Both the position numbers and the translations under genes were made by a program. A DNA stretch of 5,386 bases from an uncultured Collinsella sp. (GTDB lineage Bacteria; Actinomycetota; Coriobacteriia; Coriobacteriales; Coriobacteriaceae): positions 1 through 5,386 of the forward strand of contig CABVAS010000120.1 of the NCBI GenBank assembly GCA_902496375.1, read 5' to 3'. Shown here piece by piece: positions 1-5,386 of the stretch. The stretch's first letter is position 1. Every line of letters starts with the position of its first letter. Under the pieces are notes generated by a model that did no database searches, was not told where the DNA came from, and was given only the letters and a program-made list of their open reading frames with translations.

Positions 1-447
1 GGCGAGGTGATCATCCAGACCTACCTGCCCGAGGATCCGGTCATTCGCGCCGTCGCTGAACATGACCGTTCGATCTTTACCGACCACGATCTTGATCAGC
101 GACGCGACGCGCTGTACCCGCCGTTTGTTCGCCTGGTCAACATCTTGGTGTGGTCGGCGATCCGAGACGACGCGCAAGACTACATCGGTCGCATCGCGAA
201 GCTCCTCAAGCGTCGCTGGCATGCCGCCGCGCCCGACTTTTTGCGGGCGGGGAGCGCCGTGCCCCAGGTGCTTGGTCCGGCTTCGTGTGTAATCGAGAGA
301 GCCAAGGACCGTTACCGCTTCCATCTGCTTGTGAAGTCGCCCGTGGGGTACCATGTCTCTGATGATATCGACGCCTGCCTCAAAGAGGTGGGCTCTGTGC
401 GCGGCGTGAGCGTGAGCGTTGACGTCGACGCCTATGATTTGATGTAA
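1..447 (+). CDS. priA: Primosomal protein N' (PriA helicase), C-terminal 148 residues, 5' end cut by the window
   Basis: PriA is a superfamily 2 DNA helicase that recognises stalled or collapsed replication forks and reloads the replicative helicase. Only the C-terminal part is here; full-length members run to about 700-800 residues, so the helicase motifs and zinc-binding cysteines lie upstream. The frame is open from base 1. Recognisable family landmarks are GEVIIQTYLPEDPVI at the very start (usual form GxVxxQTxxPxxPxI), YPPF near residue 38, the VLGPA segment followed by the RYRFHLLVKS strand near residues 101-111, and the VDVDAYDLM ending, which matches the usual V-DVDP-x-x-L/M end. The stop codon is TAA. 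def begins 18 bases later, so the two genes are probably co-transcribed. The GTG at position 7 is internal and not a start. Codons are mostly C- or G-ending, like def. Confidence 0.93.
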   Translation, partial: GEVIIQTYLPEDPVIRAVAEHDRSIFTDHDLDQRRDALYPPFVRLVNILVWSAIRDDAQDYIGRIAKLLKRRWHAAAPDFLRAGSAVPQVLGPASCVIERAKDRYRFHLLVKSPVGYHVSDDIDACLKEVGSVRGVSVSVDVDAYDLM

Positions 448-454
448 CAACCCG

Positions 455-460
455 AAAGGA
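455..460 (+). promoter_or_regulatory. Ribosome binding site deciding the def start
   Basis: AAAGGA occupies 455-460. It would overlap the first possible ATG (460-462), which therefore cannot use it. It sits five bases ahead of the second ATG (466-468), a normal Shine-Dalgarno distance. This favours 466 as the true start of def. Confidence 0.6.
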
Positions 461-465
461 TGGCC

Positions 466-1002
466 ATGGAAGCCAACGGAATCGTACTGTCGCCTGACCC
501 TCGTCTGCGCCAGGAGTGCGCCGTCATCGAGGAGATCACCCCGCCGATCGAGGCGCTTGCCGAGAAGATGAAGAAGATGATGTTCGAGAACGGCGGTTGC
601 GGACTAGCTGCCCCGCAGATCGGCGAGCTCATTCAGCTCGTCACCATCGACTGCGACTACAGCGACAAAAACGACTACGACCCGTACGTGCTCATCAATC
701 CCGTCATTGTTGAGCAGAGCGACCATCTGGTGCCCTTTAGCGAGGGCTGCCTGTCTATCCCAGGCATTAGCTGCGAGATCGAGCGTCCCGACCATGTCGT
801 CGTCGAGGCGTACGATCTGGATGCCAACCTGATTCGCTATGAGGCCACGGGCGACCTGTTCTGCGTGTGCCTGCAGCACGAGATTGATCACCTTCACGGC
901 AACACTATGTTCGAGCGACTGAAGCCCATGCAGAGGATCAAGGCAGTCAAGGAGTACCAGGACGCCCTGGCCCGCGGCGCTCGACCGGGCGAGACGGAGT
1001 AG
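466..1002 (+). CDS. def: Peptide deformylase
   Basis: This metalloenzyme removes the formyl group from the initiator methionine of new proteins in the cytoplasm. All three family motifs are present (residues counted from the ATG at 466): GCGLAAPQIG at 44-53, EGCLS at 93-97, and QHEIDH at 137-142. By family knowledge Cys95, His138 and His142 bind the metal (usually Fe2+) and Glu139 is the catalytic base. The 178-residue length is normal for the family. An upstream in-frame ATG at 460 adds Met-Ala, but the ribosome binding site sits on top of it, so 466 is preferred. The gene follows priA by 18 bases, a common arrangement, and shares its C-rich codon use: 18 of the first 49 codons counted from 460 end in C. 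The stop is TAG. fmt, its usual close neighbour, lies beyond an unusually long gap of 324 bases. Confidence 0.97.
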   Translation: MEANGIVLSPDPRLRQECAVIEEITPPIEALAEKMKKMMFENGGCGLAAPQIGELIQLVTIDCDYSDKNDYDPYVLINPVIVEQSDHLVPFSEGCLSIPGISCEIERPDHVVVEAYDLDANLIRYEATGDLFCVCLQHEIDHLHGNTMFERLKPMQRIKAVKEYQDALARGARPGETE

Positions 1003-1010
1003 GTCCCACC

Positions 1011-1109
1011 GTCCCCGGTGCTGAGCGCCCACATATCATCCCGTGCTCAAACATTCTCGCTGCGCTGCGAAACTGCGCGCGGGACGATATAGGCGGGCGC
1101 CCCGGGGAC
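1011..1109. repeat. 99-bp nested inverted repeat downstream of def (large hairpin, REP-like candidate)
   Basis: Three sets of arms nest around one centre. The outer 8-bp arms are 1011-1018 (GTCCCCGG) and 1102-1109 (CCGGGGAC). The middle 6-bp arms are 1025-1030 (GCGCCC) and 1095-1100 (GGGCGC). The inner 14-base arms are 1033-1046 and 1077-1090, with one A-C mismatch and one G-U wobble. The 30-base apex contains TCGC/GCGA, which can add a small tip hairpin. The structure starts 8 bases after the def stop. No T tract follows it, so it is not a textbook intrinsic terminator, although a stem this large could stop or stabilise the priA-def transcript. The architecture resembles mobile intergenic palindromes (REP/BIME or MITE-like), but copy number cannot be seen here. 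Confidence 0.6.
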
Positions 1110-1198
1110 TACGTTGACGCTGCTTGTCTCGCCCGGGTGCCGTCGGGCCAGGGAAGGGCGTCTTCGCTGATAGGTGCTTTGTTGGGAGGGCTGCTTTT

Positions 1199-1321
1199 AT
1201 GCGGCTCTTTCTTTGTTTTTGGGTATATTTGTCTTTGTTGAACTGTTTTTGCGGCTGGGTGCGCTTGCGACCTGGAACGCTTTTTTGTAGCCGTCTCGGC
1301 TCGTTATTGAGAGGAGACTAA
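1199..1321 (+). CDS. Possible 40-residue upstream ORF ahead of fmt (doubtful)
   Basis: An ATG at 1199 is preceded by GGGAGGG (1184-1190) at a workable spacing of 8 bases. The frame runs 40 codons to a TAA at 1319-1321, five bases before the fmt ATG and covering the fmt ribosome binding site. The predicted peptide begins MRLFLCFWVYLSLLNCFCGW, hydrophobic with three cysteines, followed by a basic stretch. If translated, it could be a small membrane peptide or a coupling leader for fmt. The composition follows directly from the T-rich DNA (TTT, TTG and TGT codons), I recognise no family, and chance is a good explanation. Confidence 0.15.
   Translation: MRLFLCFWVYLSLLNCFCGWVRLRPGTLFCSRLGSLLRGD
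1312..1316 (+). promoter_or_regulatory. Ribosome binding site of fmt
   Basis: AGGAG lies 10 bases before the ATG at 1327. It is a strong match to the Shine-Dalgarno core and supports that start. It also falls inside the doubtful 40-residue upstream frame. Confidence 0.7.
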
Positions 1322-1326
1322 CTTTT

Positions 1327-2247
1327 ATGCGTATTGTGTTTATGGGTACGCCTGTTTTTGCTGTTCCTTCGTTGACTTCGCTTGTTGCGGCTGGGAATGA
1401 GATTGCGCTTGTTATTACTCGCCCTGATGCTGTTCGTGGGCGTGGTAAGAAGCTTGAGCCTTCTCCTGTTAAGGCCAAGGCGCTTGAGCTGGGGTTGCCG
1501 GTCGTTGAGGCCAATCGTATGACGCCTGAGGTTGTTGAGGCGCTTCAAACTGCCCAGGCTAATATTTTCTGCGTGGCTGCCTATGGTTGCATTTTGCCTG
1601 ATGAGGTGCTGCATATGGCGCCGCTTGGTATTGTGAATGTTCATGCGTCTTTGCTGCCTCGTTGGCGTGGCGCCGCTCCTATTCAGCGTGCGATTCTTGC
1701 TGGTGATGAGGTTGCTGGCGTTTCCATTATGCGCATTGGACATGGCGTGGATACTGGTGCTTATTGTGCTCAGGCTTCCACGTCGGTTGCCGGTAAGCAT
1801 GCTGAGGCGCTGACCATGGAGCTTGGTGAGCTTGGCGGCAAACTGCTTGCCGATACGCTTCCTTCTCTTGCCGATGGCACCGCCGTGTGGACTGAGCAGG
1901 ATGAGTCGCTCGTCACTCATGCTGCCAAGATTTCCAAGCTGGAGATGCGTCTGGATCCGCAGATGGCTGCGCTCGATTGCGTGCGTCATGTGCTCGCTTC
2001 GTCCGATACCGCGCCTGCTCGTTGCGTGATTGCCGGCAAGACCGTGCGCGTGCTCGATGCTGCGCCGGCTGATGTGTCGCTTGGCGAGGGTCAGGTTCTC
2101 GTTAAGGCCAAGCGTGTTTACCTTGGTCTTTCCGATGGCACGGTTGAGCTGCTCGAGGTTAAGCCTGATGGCAAGCGTGCTATGGCTGCTTCTGCCTGGG
2201 CTGCTGGCCTGCAGGGTGCCGATCTTTCGTGGGGTGTTTTGTCATGA
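1327..2247 (+). CDS. fmt: Methionyl-tRNA formyltransferase
   Basis: This cytoplasmic enzyme transfers a formyl group from 10-formyltetrahydrofolate to methionyl initiator tRNA, the counterpart of Def. The N-terminal Rossmann domain starts with VFMGTPVFAVP (residues 4-14). TRPDAVRGRGKKLEPSPVK (31-49) is the characteristic loop that contacts tRNA. The active site is clear: NVHASLLPRWRGAAPIQ begins at Asn104, with His106, and HGVDTG contains Asp142; these match the Asn-His-Asp catalytic set of the family. The C-terminal OB-like domain covers roughly 205-306. The length of 306 residues is typical. The ATG has a good AGGAG upstream, and the stop TGA overlaps the rsmB start. Codon use is striking: of the first 49 codons 32 end in T, 16 in G, one in C and none in A, quite unlike def. 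Confidence 0.97.
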   Translation: MRIVFMGTPVFAVPSLTSLVAAGNEIALVITRPDAVRGRGKKLEPSPVKAKALELGLPVVEANRMTPEVVEALQTAQANIFCVAAYGCILPDEVLHMAPLGIVNVHASLLPRWRGAAPIQRAILAGDEVAGVSIMRIGHGVDTGAYCAQASTSVAGKHAEALTMELGELGGKLLADTLPSLADGTAVWTEQDESLVTHAAKISKLEMRLDPQMAALDCVRHVLASSDTAPARCVIAGKTVRVLDAAPADVSLGEGQVLVKAKRVYLGLSDGTVELLEVKPDGKRAMAASAWAAGLQGADLSWGVLS

Positions 2248-3644
2248 GCAAGCTGTCTCCCGCACGCAAGCTTGCGCTCGATGTGCTCATGGAGGCCGAT
2301 CGCCGCGGTATGTATGCGCGTGACGTGCTGTCCTCTCGCGCATCGGCCAAGGCTATTGACCAGCGTGATTCCGCTTTTGCCGCCCGCTTGGCGCTGGGTG
2401 TTGCCGCCACGCAGGGTATTTTGGACGAGCTGCTCGATCAGTTTCTTGATAAGCCTAAAAAGGTTGCGCCGCGTGTTCGCATGGCACTTCGTATCTCAGC
2501 CTTCGAGATGCTCTATCTGCATACGCCTGGCCGCGTTGCGGTGAGTCAGGGCGTTGAGCTGGTGCGCAGCGGAGCTAAGTCTGCCGCCGGTTTGGCCAAT
2601 GCCGTGCTGCATAAAGTCGCGGACAACGTTGAGGACTTTGCCACGGCGTCCGATGTAGATGAGTCTGAGCGACGCCTGGTTCGTCTGTCGCGCCTGATGG
2701 GACTGCCGCGTTGGCTGTGCGCTCGCATTATGGCATCGTTCGACACGCCAGAGGGTGCGCTTAACTTTGCCGGCAATCTGGCCCCCGCGCCACTGGCCCT
2801 GCATGAGAACGCCTTTGCGACCAAGCCCGATCCGTATATCTCGCAGCTCGTCGCGCCTGTCTTCCCGGGCTGCCATGCCCCGGTTGATGCCCAGGTTACC
2901 GTTGCTTCGGGTGTGTTTGAGCGTGCTGCCGCGGTGGCGTCTGATCTCAACGCGCAGCTTATCGCCACGGCTGCCACGCGCCCTGGTAGCTGCCTTGAGA
3001 TTGGTGCCGGTCGTGGCACCAAGACCTATGTGATGATGTGTCAGGCCAAGCGTGCGGGCTATGAGCGTCAGCATACGGCGCTCGATCTGCATAATCGCAA
3101 GTGCGATCTGAATCTCGCTCGCCTGCATAAGGCCGGTATTCAGGGCGTTCGTACGGTTTCGGGTGATGCTTGCGAGCTCGATGAGGTTCTCACATCGTTT
3201 GATGCCATGCGCGGTGAGCGGGTCAAGTTCGATACCGTGTTTATCGATGCGCCGTGCTCGGGCACCGGAACCATGCGTCGTCATCCCGAGATCCCGTGGC
3301 GTCTGACCGAGAACGACGTTACGACTGATCTGCCCAAGCTGCAGCTGACGATGCTCAAAGAGGCTGCCGCGCGCGTGGCTGCCGGCGGCGAGCTCATCTA
3401 TGCGACGTGCTCGGTCTTCGACGAGGAGAACACACAGGTGGTGGACGCGTTCCTTGCTTCTCCCGAGGGTGCCGGCTTTAGCGTGGCGCCGCTTTCCGAG
3501 GCACAGATTCTGCAACTTCCCGAGTTCGATCAGGCCAAGAAGCTGTTAGCCGTCCGTCAAAACGACCGTGGCCTCTTCCAAAGCGTGCCAGTAAACGCCG
3601 ACTCCTACGACGGCCACTTCTGCGCCCGTCTGGTCCACAAGTAA
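2244..3644 (+). CDS. rsmB: 16S rRNA (cytosine-C5) methyltransferase RsmB/Sun
   Basis: The enzyme methylates a cytosine of 16S rRNA (C967 in E. coli) using S-adenosylmethionine. It has the two-part RsmB layout: a NusB-like helical RNA-binding domain (about residues 5-125) and a Rossmann methyltransferase domain (about 230-466). Two cysteines of the m5C mechanism are visible: Cys338 in DAPCSGTG (motif IV) and Cys389 in YATCS (motif VI, the nucleophile by family knowledge). RRHPEIPW follows motif IV as usual. Motif I reads EIGAGRGTKT (252-261) instead of the common D-x-CAAPGGKT. The start is the ATG at 2244, which overlaps the fmt TGA in an ATGA quartet, implying translational coupling; a GTG at 2229 would add five residues inside fmt. 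At 466 residues it is of usual size. Codons shift from T-ending early to C-ending late (24 of the last 42). Confidence 0.93.
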   Translation: MSKLSPARKLALDVLMEADRRGMYARDVLSSRASAKAIDQRDSAFAARLALGVAATQGILDELLDQFLDKPKKVAPRVRMALRISAFEMLYLHTPGRVAVSQGVELVRSGAKSAAGLANAVLHKVADNVEDFATASDVDESERRLVRLSRLMGLPRWLCARIMASFDTPEGALNFAGNLAPAPLALHENAFATKPDPYISQLVAPVFPGCHAPVDAQVTVASGVFERAAAVASDLNAQLIATAATRPGSCLEIGAGRGTKTYVMMCQAKRAGYERQHTALDLHNRKCDLNLARLHKAGIQGVRTVSGDACELDEVLTSFDAMRGERVKFDTVFIDAPCSGTGTMRRHPEIPWRLTENDVTTDLPKLQLTMLKEAAARVAAGGELIYATCSVFDEENTQVVDAFLASPEGAGFSVAPLSEAQILQLPEFDQAKKLLAVRQNDRGLFQSVPVNADSYDGHFCARLVHK

Positions 3645-3650
3645 CTACTA

Positions 3651-3717
3651 AGTTGCGGTGAAATAGGGATTGAATAGCGGCTTCAGCCCACCAAACAGTC
3701 CTTATCTCACCGCAACT
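3651..3717. repeat. 67-nt imperfect palindrome after rsmB (miniature repeat candidate)
   Basis: The arms 3651-3672 and 3696-3717 are each 22 bases. The outer 11 pairs (AGTTGCGGTGA with TCACCGCAACT) are perfect. The remaining 11 positions hold eight Watson-Crick pairs, two that become G-U wobbles in RNA, and one A-C mismatch. The 23-base centre contains GGC-TTCA-GCC, a small tip hairpin. It begins 6 bases after the rsmB stop. No T tract follows on either strand, and a better terminator sits just downstream, so this is more likely a small palindromic repeat than the terminator itself. No flanking target-site duplication is evident. Confidence 0.6.
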
Positions 3718-3741
3718 CATAGAGCCACCTATAGCGCAAAG

Positions 3742-3784
3742 AATCAGCCCCGCGATCGATGTCGGTCGCGGGGCTGTTTGGTTT
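3742..3784. terminator. Bidirectional intrinsic terminator between rsmB and the FmdB-like gene
   Basis: A 14-pair stem, 3745-3758 with 3763-3776, encloses the four-base loop ATGT; there is one T-G wobble near the tip. The base is very GC-rich (CAGCCCCGCGA with TCGCGGGGCTG). On the + strand it is followed by TTTGGTTT, ending the rsmB transcript. On the - strand it is followed by ATTCTTTG, ending the FmdB-gene transcript. Neither T tract is perfect, but the position between converging genes fits a shared terminator. Confidence 0.85.
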
Positions 3785-4021
3785 CTAGTGGCTGTGCGGG
3801 CAGTTGGCGCAGCAGCCGCTCGTGGCGCTGGTGCTGGAGCCGCCGCTTCGCTGGTCGGTGTTGTAGAAACCGCTGCCCTCAAATTTTATGCCGCTGGCTG
3901 AGAACGTCTTGGCCGCCGGGGCACCGCAGCTGGGGCACACGACCTCGGGGGTCTCGGACATGGGATGCTCAACCTCAAACACGTTGCCGCAGCTCGAGCA
4001 CTTGTAATCGTAGCGCGCCAT
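3785..4021 (-). CDS. FmdB-family zinc-ribbon protein
   Basis: A 78-residue protein of the FmdB putative regulatory family, whose members have no settled biochemical function. It starts MARYDYKCSSCG and carries two CxxC knuckles, Cys8/Cys11 and Cys29/Cys32, that should hold one zinc ion. The family segment IKFEGSGFYNTD follows at 45-56. A Ser/Gly-rich linker leads to a tail with Cys70, Cys71, Cys74, His76 and His78, which could bind a second metal. The ATG at 4021 has AAGGAAG five bases upstream on the - strand. The gene lies 89 bases downstream of malQ on the same strand with a hairpin between them, so it may be read from malQ or from its own promoter. I give no gene symbol because the name fmdB belongs to a specific methylotroph gene. 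Confidence 0.9.
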   Translation of the reverse strand: MARYDYKCSSCGNVFEVEHPMSETPEVVCPSCGAPAAKTFSASGIKFEGSGFYNTDQRSGGSSTSATSGCCANCPHSH

Positions 4022-4039
4022 AAATACTTCCTTTTCAGC

Positions 4040-4066
4040 ACAAAGCGGGCAGATTACTCTGCCCGC
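4040..4066 (-). terminator. Hairpin between malQ and the FmdB-like gene, weak terminator or attenuator
   Basis: A perfect 9-bp stem, 4045-4053 with 4058-4066, closes a four-base loop. Read on the - strand, the direction of both flanking genes, it is followed by TTTGTG, a poor T tract. It probably stops part of the malQ transcription and lets the rest run into the FmdB-like gene, whose ribosome binding site begins only a few bases later. On the + strand it is followed by A residues and would not terminate. Confidence 0.55.
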
Positions 4067-4110
4067 AAAAATTCAAACGTCTGTAACTGTACCCTATATC
4101 GGGGGTTTTA

Positions 4111-5375
4111 TCACGCTTCGCCCCAGAATCTATGGTTGTTGCGCAGGAGCCGCGCGGTTTTGCCCTCGGCGGCTGCAATGTCCGCCTCGTCAGCCTGCCA
4201 GGTCCAGTTGCCCGTGGCCACGCCCGGCACGTTCATGCGTGCGTCGTCGCCCAGCCCCAGCACGTCCTGCAGCGGCATCATCACCAGGGGAGCGTCGCTT
4301 GCTAGCGCGTCGCTCATCAGCTTGGCCGCCACCTCAACACCGCTCGGTTCATCGCCGCCCGCAAAAGAACGCGTACACCAGCCGGCGAGCGTCGACGTGT
4401 CGTGCGTCGAGGTGTACAGAATCTTGCCGGGCGTGGGATGCACACCGCAACGAACGTCGTAGTCGCTAAACTCCAGCACGTCCATGCCGGGGAAACCGCA
4501 GGTCGATGCCATGGCGCGAACACCGGGCGTCAGATAGCCCAAGTCCTCAGCGATAAAGTTGAGCGGACCCAGCTCGTCATAAGCGGTCTGGAACAGGTCC
4601 TTGCCCGGTCCCGCCAACCAGCGACCTTCGGCGCAAGCCTTGCCTGCGGGGATACTAAAGTAACTGTGGAATCCCAGGAAGTGATCCAGGCGCACGCGGT
4701 CGTAGAGCGAAAACGCACGACGCAGGCGATCCATCCACCAGCTATAGCCGTTCTGCTTCATGTGGTCCCAGCGGAACGTCGGGTTGCCCCACACCTGGCC
4801 CTCGGGCGCAAAGTTGTCGGGCGGCGCGCCGGAAATCTCGATTGCCTTGCCGGTATCGGACAGCCAGAAGTTCTCAGGTTCGCTCCACGCGTCTGCCGAA
4901 TCGTCCGACACGTACATAGGAATATCGCCGATAACCTCGATGCCCTTCTTGTGCGCATAGTTCATGAGCTCGCACCAAGCCAAGTCAAAGCGGTACTGCA
5001 TGTACGCCTGAAGCTCGGCCTCGTTGTGGAAGCGCTTGTCGTCGATCAGATGCTCGTTGTAGCGCGCGACATCTGCCGGCCAATCGTGGCGCGACTCGCC
5101 CTCAAAGTACTTTTTGACGGCCATATAGACGCAGTATTTCTCGAGCCAATCGGCATTGCGATGCTTAAACGCGGTGTACAGCGGGTCAGCATCCTCGCCG
5201 CCGCGGGCCTTCCAGGTCTCAAAGTCGGCTGCCAGCTCCTCGTGGCTCTCGGGTAGGAGGTCGATATTGCCTGCAAAGGCCGAAGGACCGGCGTAAGGGG
5301 AGCGGAAGAAGTCCGTGGGGTTGACGGGAAGAACCTGCCAGTAGCGCATGCCCATGGCGGCCAGATGGAATCTAT
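4111..5375 (-). CDS. malQ: 4-alpha-glucanotransferase (amylomaltase), N-terminus missing
   Basis: This glycoside hydrolase family 77 enzyme moves glucan chains between maltodextrins in the cytoplasm. Counting from the internal Met at 5355, RYWQVLPVNPT is at 4-14, SPYAGPSAFAGN at 19-30, GDIPMYVSDDSADAW at 143-157 and GAPPDNF at 177-183. VRLDHFLGF contains Asp224 (nucleophile), IAEDLG contains Glu270 (acid/base) and STHDTSTLAGW contains Asp319 (transition-state stabiliser). The spacing of the three resembles Thermus-type amylomaltases. The gene ends at the TGA 4113-4111. The frame continues past Met 5355 as YRFHLAA, matching the usual AYRF-x-x-x-LA-x-x-G lead-in, so 5355 is not the start. About 50 N-terminal residues are probably missing, judged from the compact family of about 500 residues. 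The last 11 bases of the window are probably adapter and are left out. Confidence 0.94.
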
Positions 5376-5386
5376 AGATCGGAAGA
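5376..5386 (+). other. Probable Illumina adapter remnant at the contig end
   Basis: AGATCGGAAGA equals the first 11 bases of the common Illumina read-through adapter (AGATCGGAAGAGC), and its reverse complement TCTTCCGATCT is the adapter's insert-proximal end. It lies exactly at the end of the window, and good family similarity of malQ stops at the junction. It should be treated as artefact rather than genome. Confidence 0.85.

Larger units (their letters stand above)
1110..1326 (+). other. Long fmt leader, T-rich, without a clear promoter
   Basis: These 217 bases complete the gap between def and fmt. From 1171 to 1290 I count 54 T and 11 A in 120 bases, with T runs at 1216-1220, 1246-1250 and 1281-1286. 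TATATT at 1224-1229 resembles a -10 box, but no -35 box lies 16-18 bases before it. TTGACG at 1114-1119 resembles a -35 box, but no -10 box follows at the right distance. A small open frame (1199-1321) is described separately. The fmt ribosome binding site lies at the end. Confidence 0.5.

Noticed and set aside
604..1032. 142-codon - strand frame opposite def
   Set aside because: All three deformylase motifs lie on the other strand in this stretch, so it is a shadow frame.
1114..1142. TTGACG as the -35 box of an fmt promoter
   Set aside because: The sequence 16-18 bases downstream is GC-rich with no -10-like hexamer.
1318..1989. 223-codon open frame opposite fmt
   Set aside because: It is a by-product of the T-rich, A-poor coding strand of fmt. 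The product is low-complexity (Arg/Asn/Thr-rich) with no motif.
2496..3515. 339-codon open frame on the - strand opposite rsmB
   Set aside because: It lies wholly inside rsmB, whose motifs are certain. Its product is rich in Arg, His and Gln with no recognisable domain, as expected of a GC-rich shadow frame.
3670..4023. 117-codon + strand frame across the terminator and the FmdB-like gene
   Set aside because: It would start inside the 67-nt palindrome and run through a terminator and an antisense gene. The product is Arg/Ser/Cys-rich without a domain.
4402..5256. 284-codon + strand frame opposite malQ
   Set aside because: malQ motifs and catalytic residues on the - strand are clear, and the antisense product shows no domain or ribosome binding site worth noting.
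1..5386. Window length equal to the phiX174 genome (5386)
   Set aside because: The content is chromosomal housekeeping genes with no phiX genes, so the length is a coincidence.
1..5386. CRISPR array, tRNA, rRNA, transposase or attachment site
   Set aside because: I saw no regularly spaced direct repeats, tRNA-like folds, rRNA sequence or transposase motifs.

Overview
This is a bacterial chromosomal fragment with moderately high GC content. The gene set, the codon use and the order priA-def-fmt-rsmB fit an actinobacterium, and I lean towards the Coriobacteriia (a Collinsella-like gut bacterium). That placement is inferred from general resemblance, not from a diagnostic marker. Nothing points to a phage, plasmid or insertion sequence. 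Both ends cut through genes. The last 11 bases look like sequencing adapter, so the right edge is probably a true contig end.

Left part (1-3644, all + strand): the 3' end of priA (replication restart helicase) is followed closely by def (peptide deformylase). A 324-bp gap separates def from fmt (methionyl-tRNA formyltransferase), which overlaps rsmB (16S rRNA m5C methyltransferase) by four bases. Def and Fmt are the two halves of the formyl-methionine cycle: Fmt adds the formyl group to initiator tRNA and Def removes it from new proteins. RsmB modifies the ribosome. The def-fmt gap holds a 99-bp nested inverted repeat and then a very T-rich leader. The T bias runs into fmt and fades through rsmB.

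Middle (3645-3784): convergent intergenic space with two adjacent hairpins. The first is a 67-nt imperfect palindrome that looks like a miniature repeat. The second is a strong GC-rich stem likely to end transcription from both sides.

Right part (3785-5375, - strand): malQ (4-alpha-glucanotransferase, lacking its N-terminus) is followed downstream by a small FmdB-type zinc-ribbon gene, with a short hairpin between them. MalQ belongs to maltodextrin/glycogen metabolism and has no evident link to the translation cluster.

I see no new enzyme system. The items most worth following up are the two palindromic elements, the strand-asymmetric base composition around the start of fmt, and the adapter remnant.
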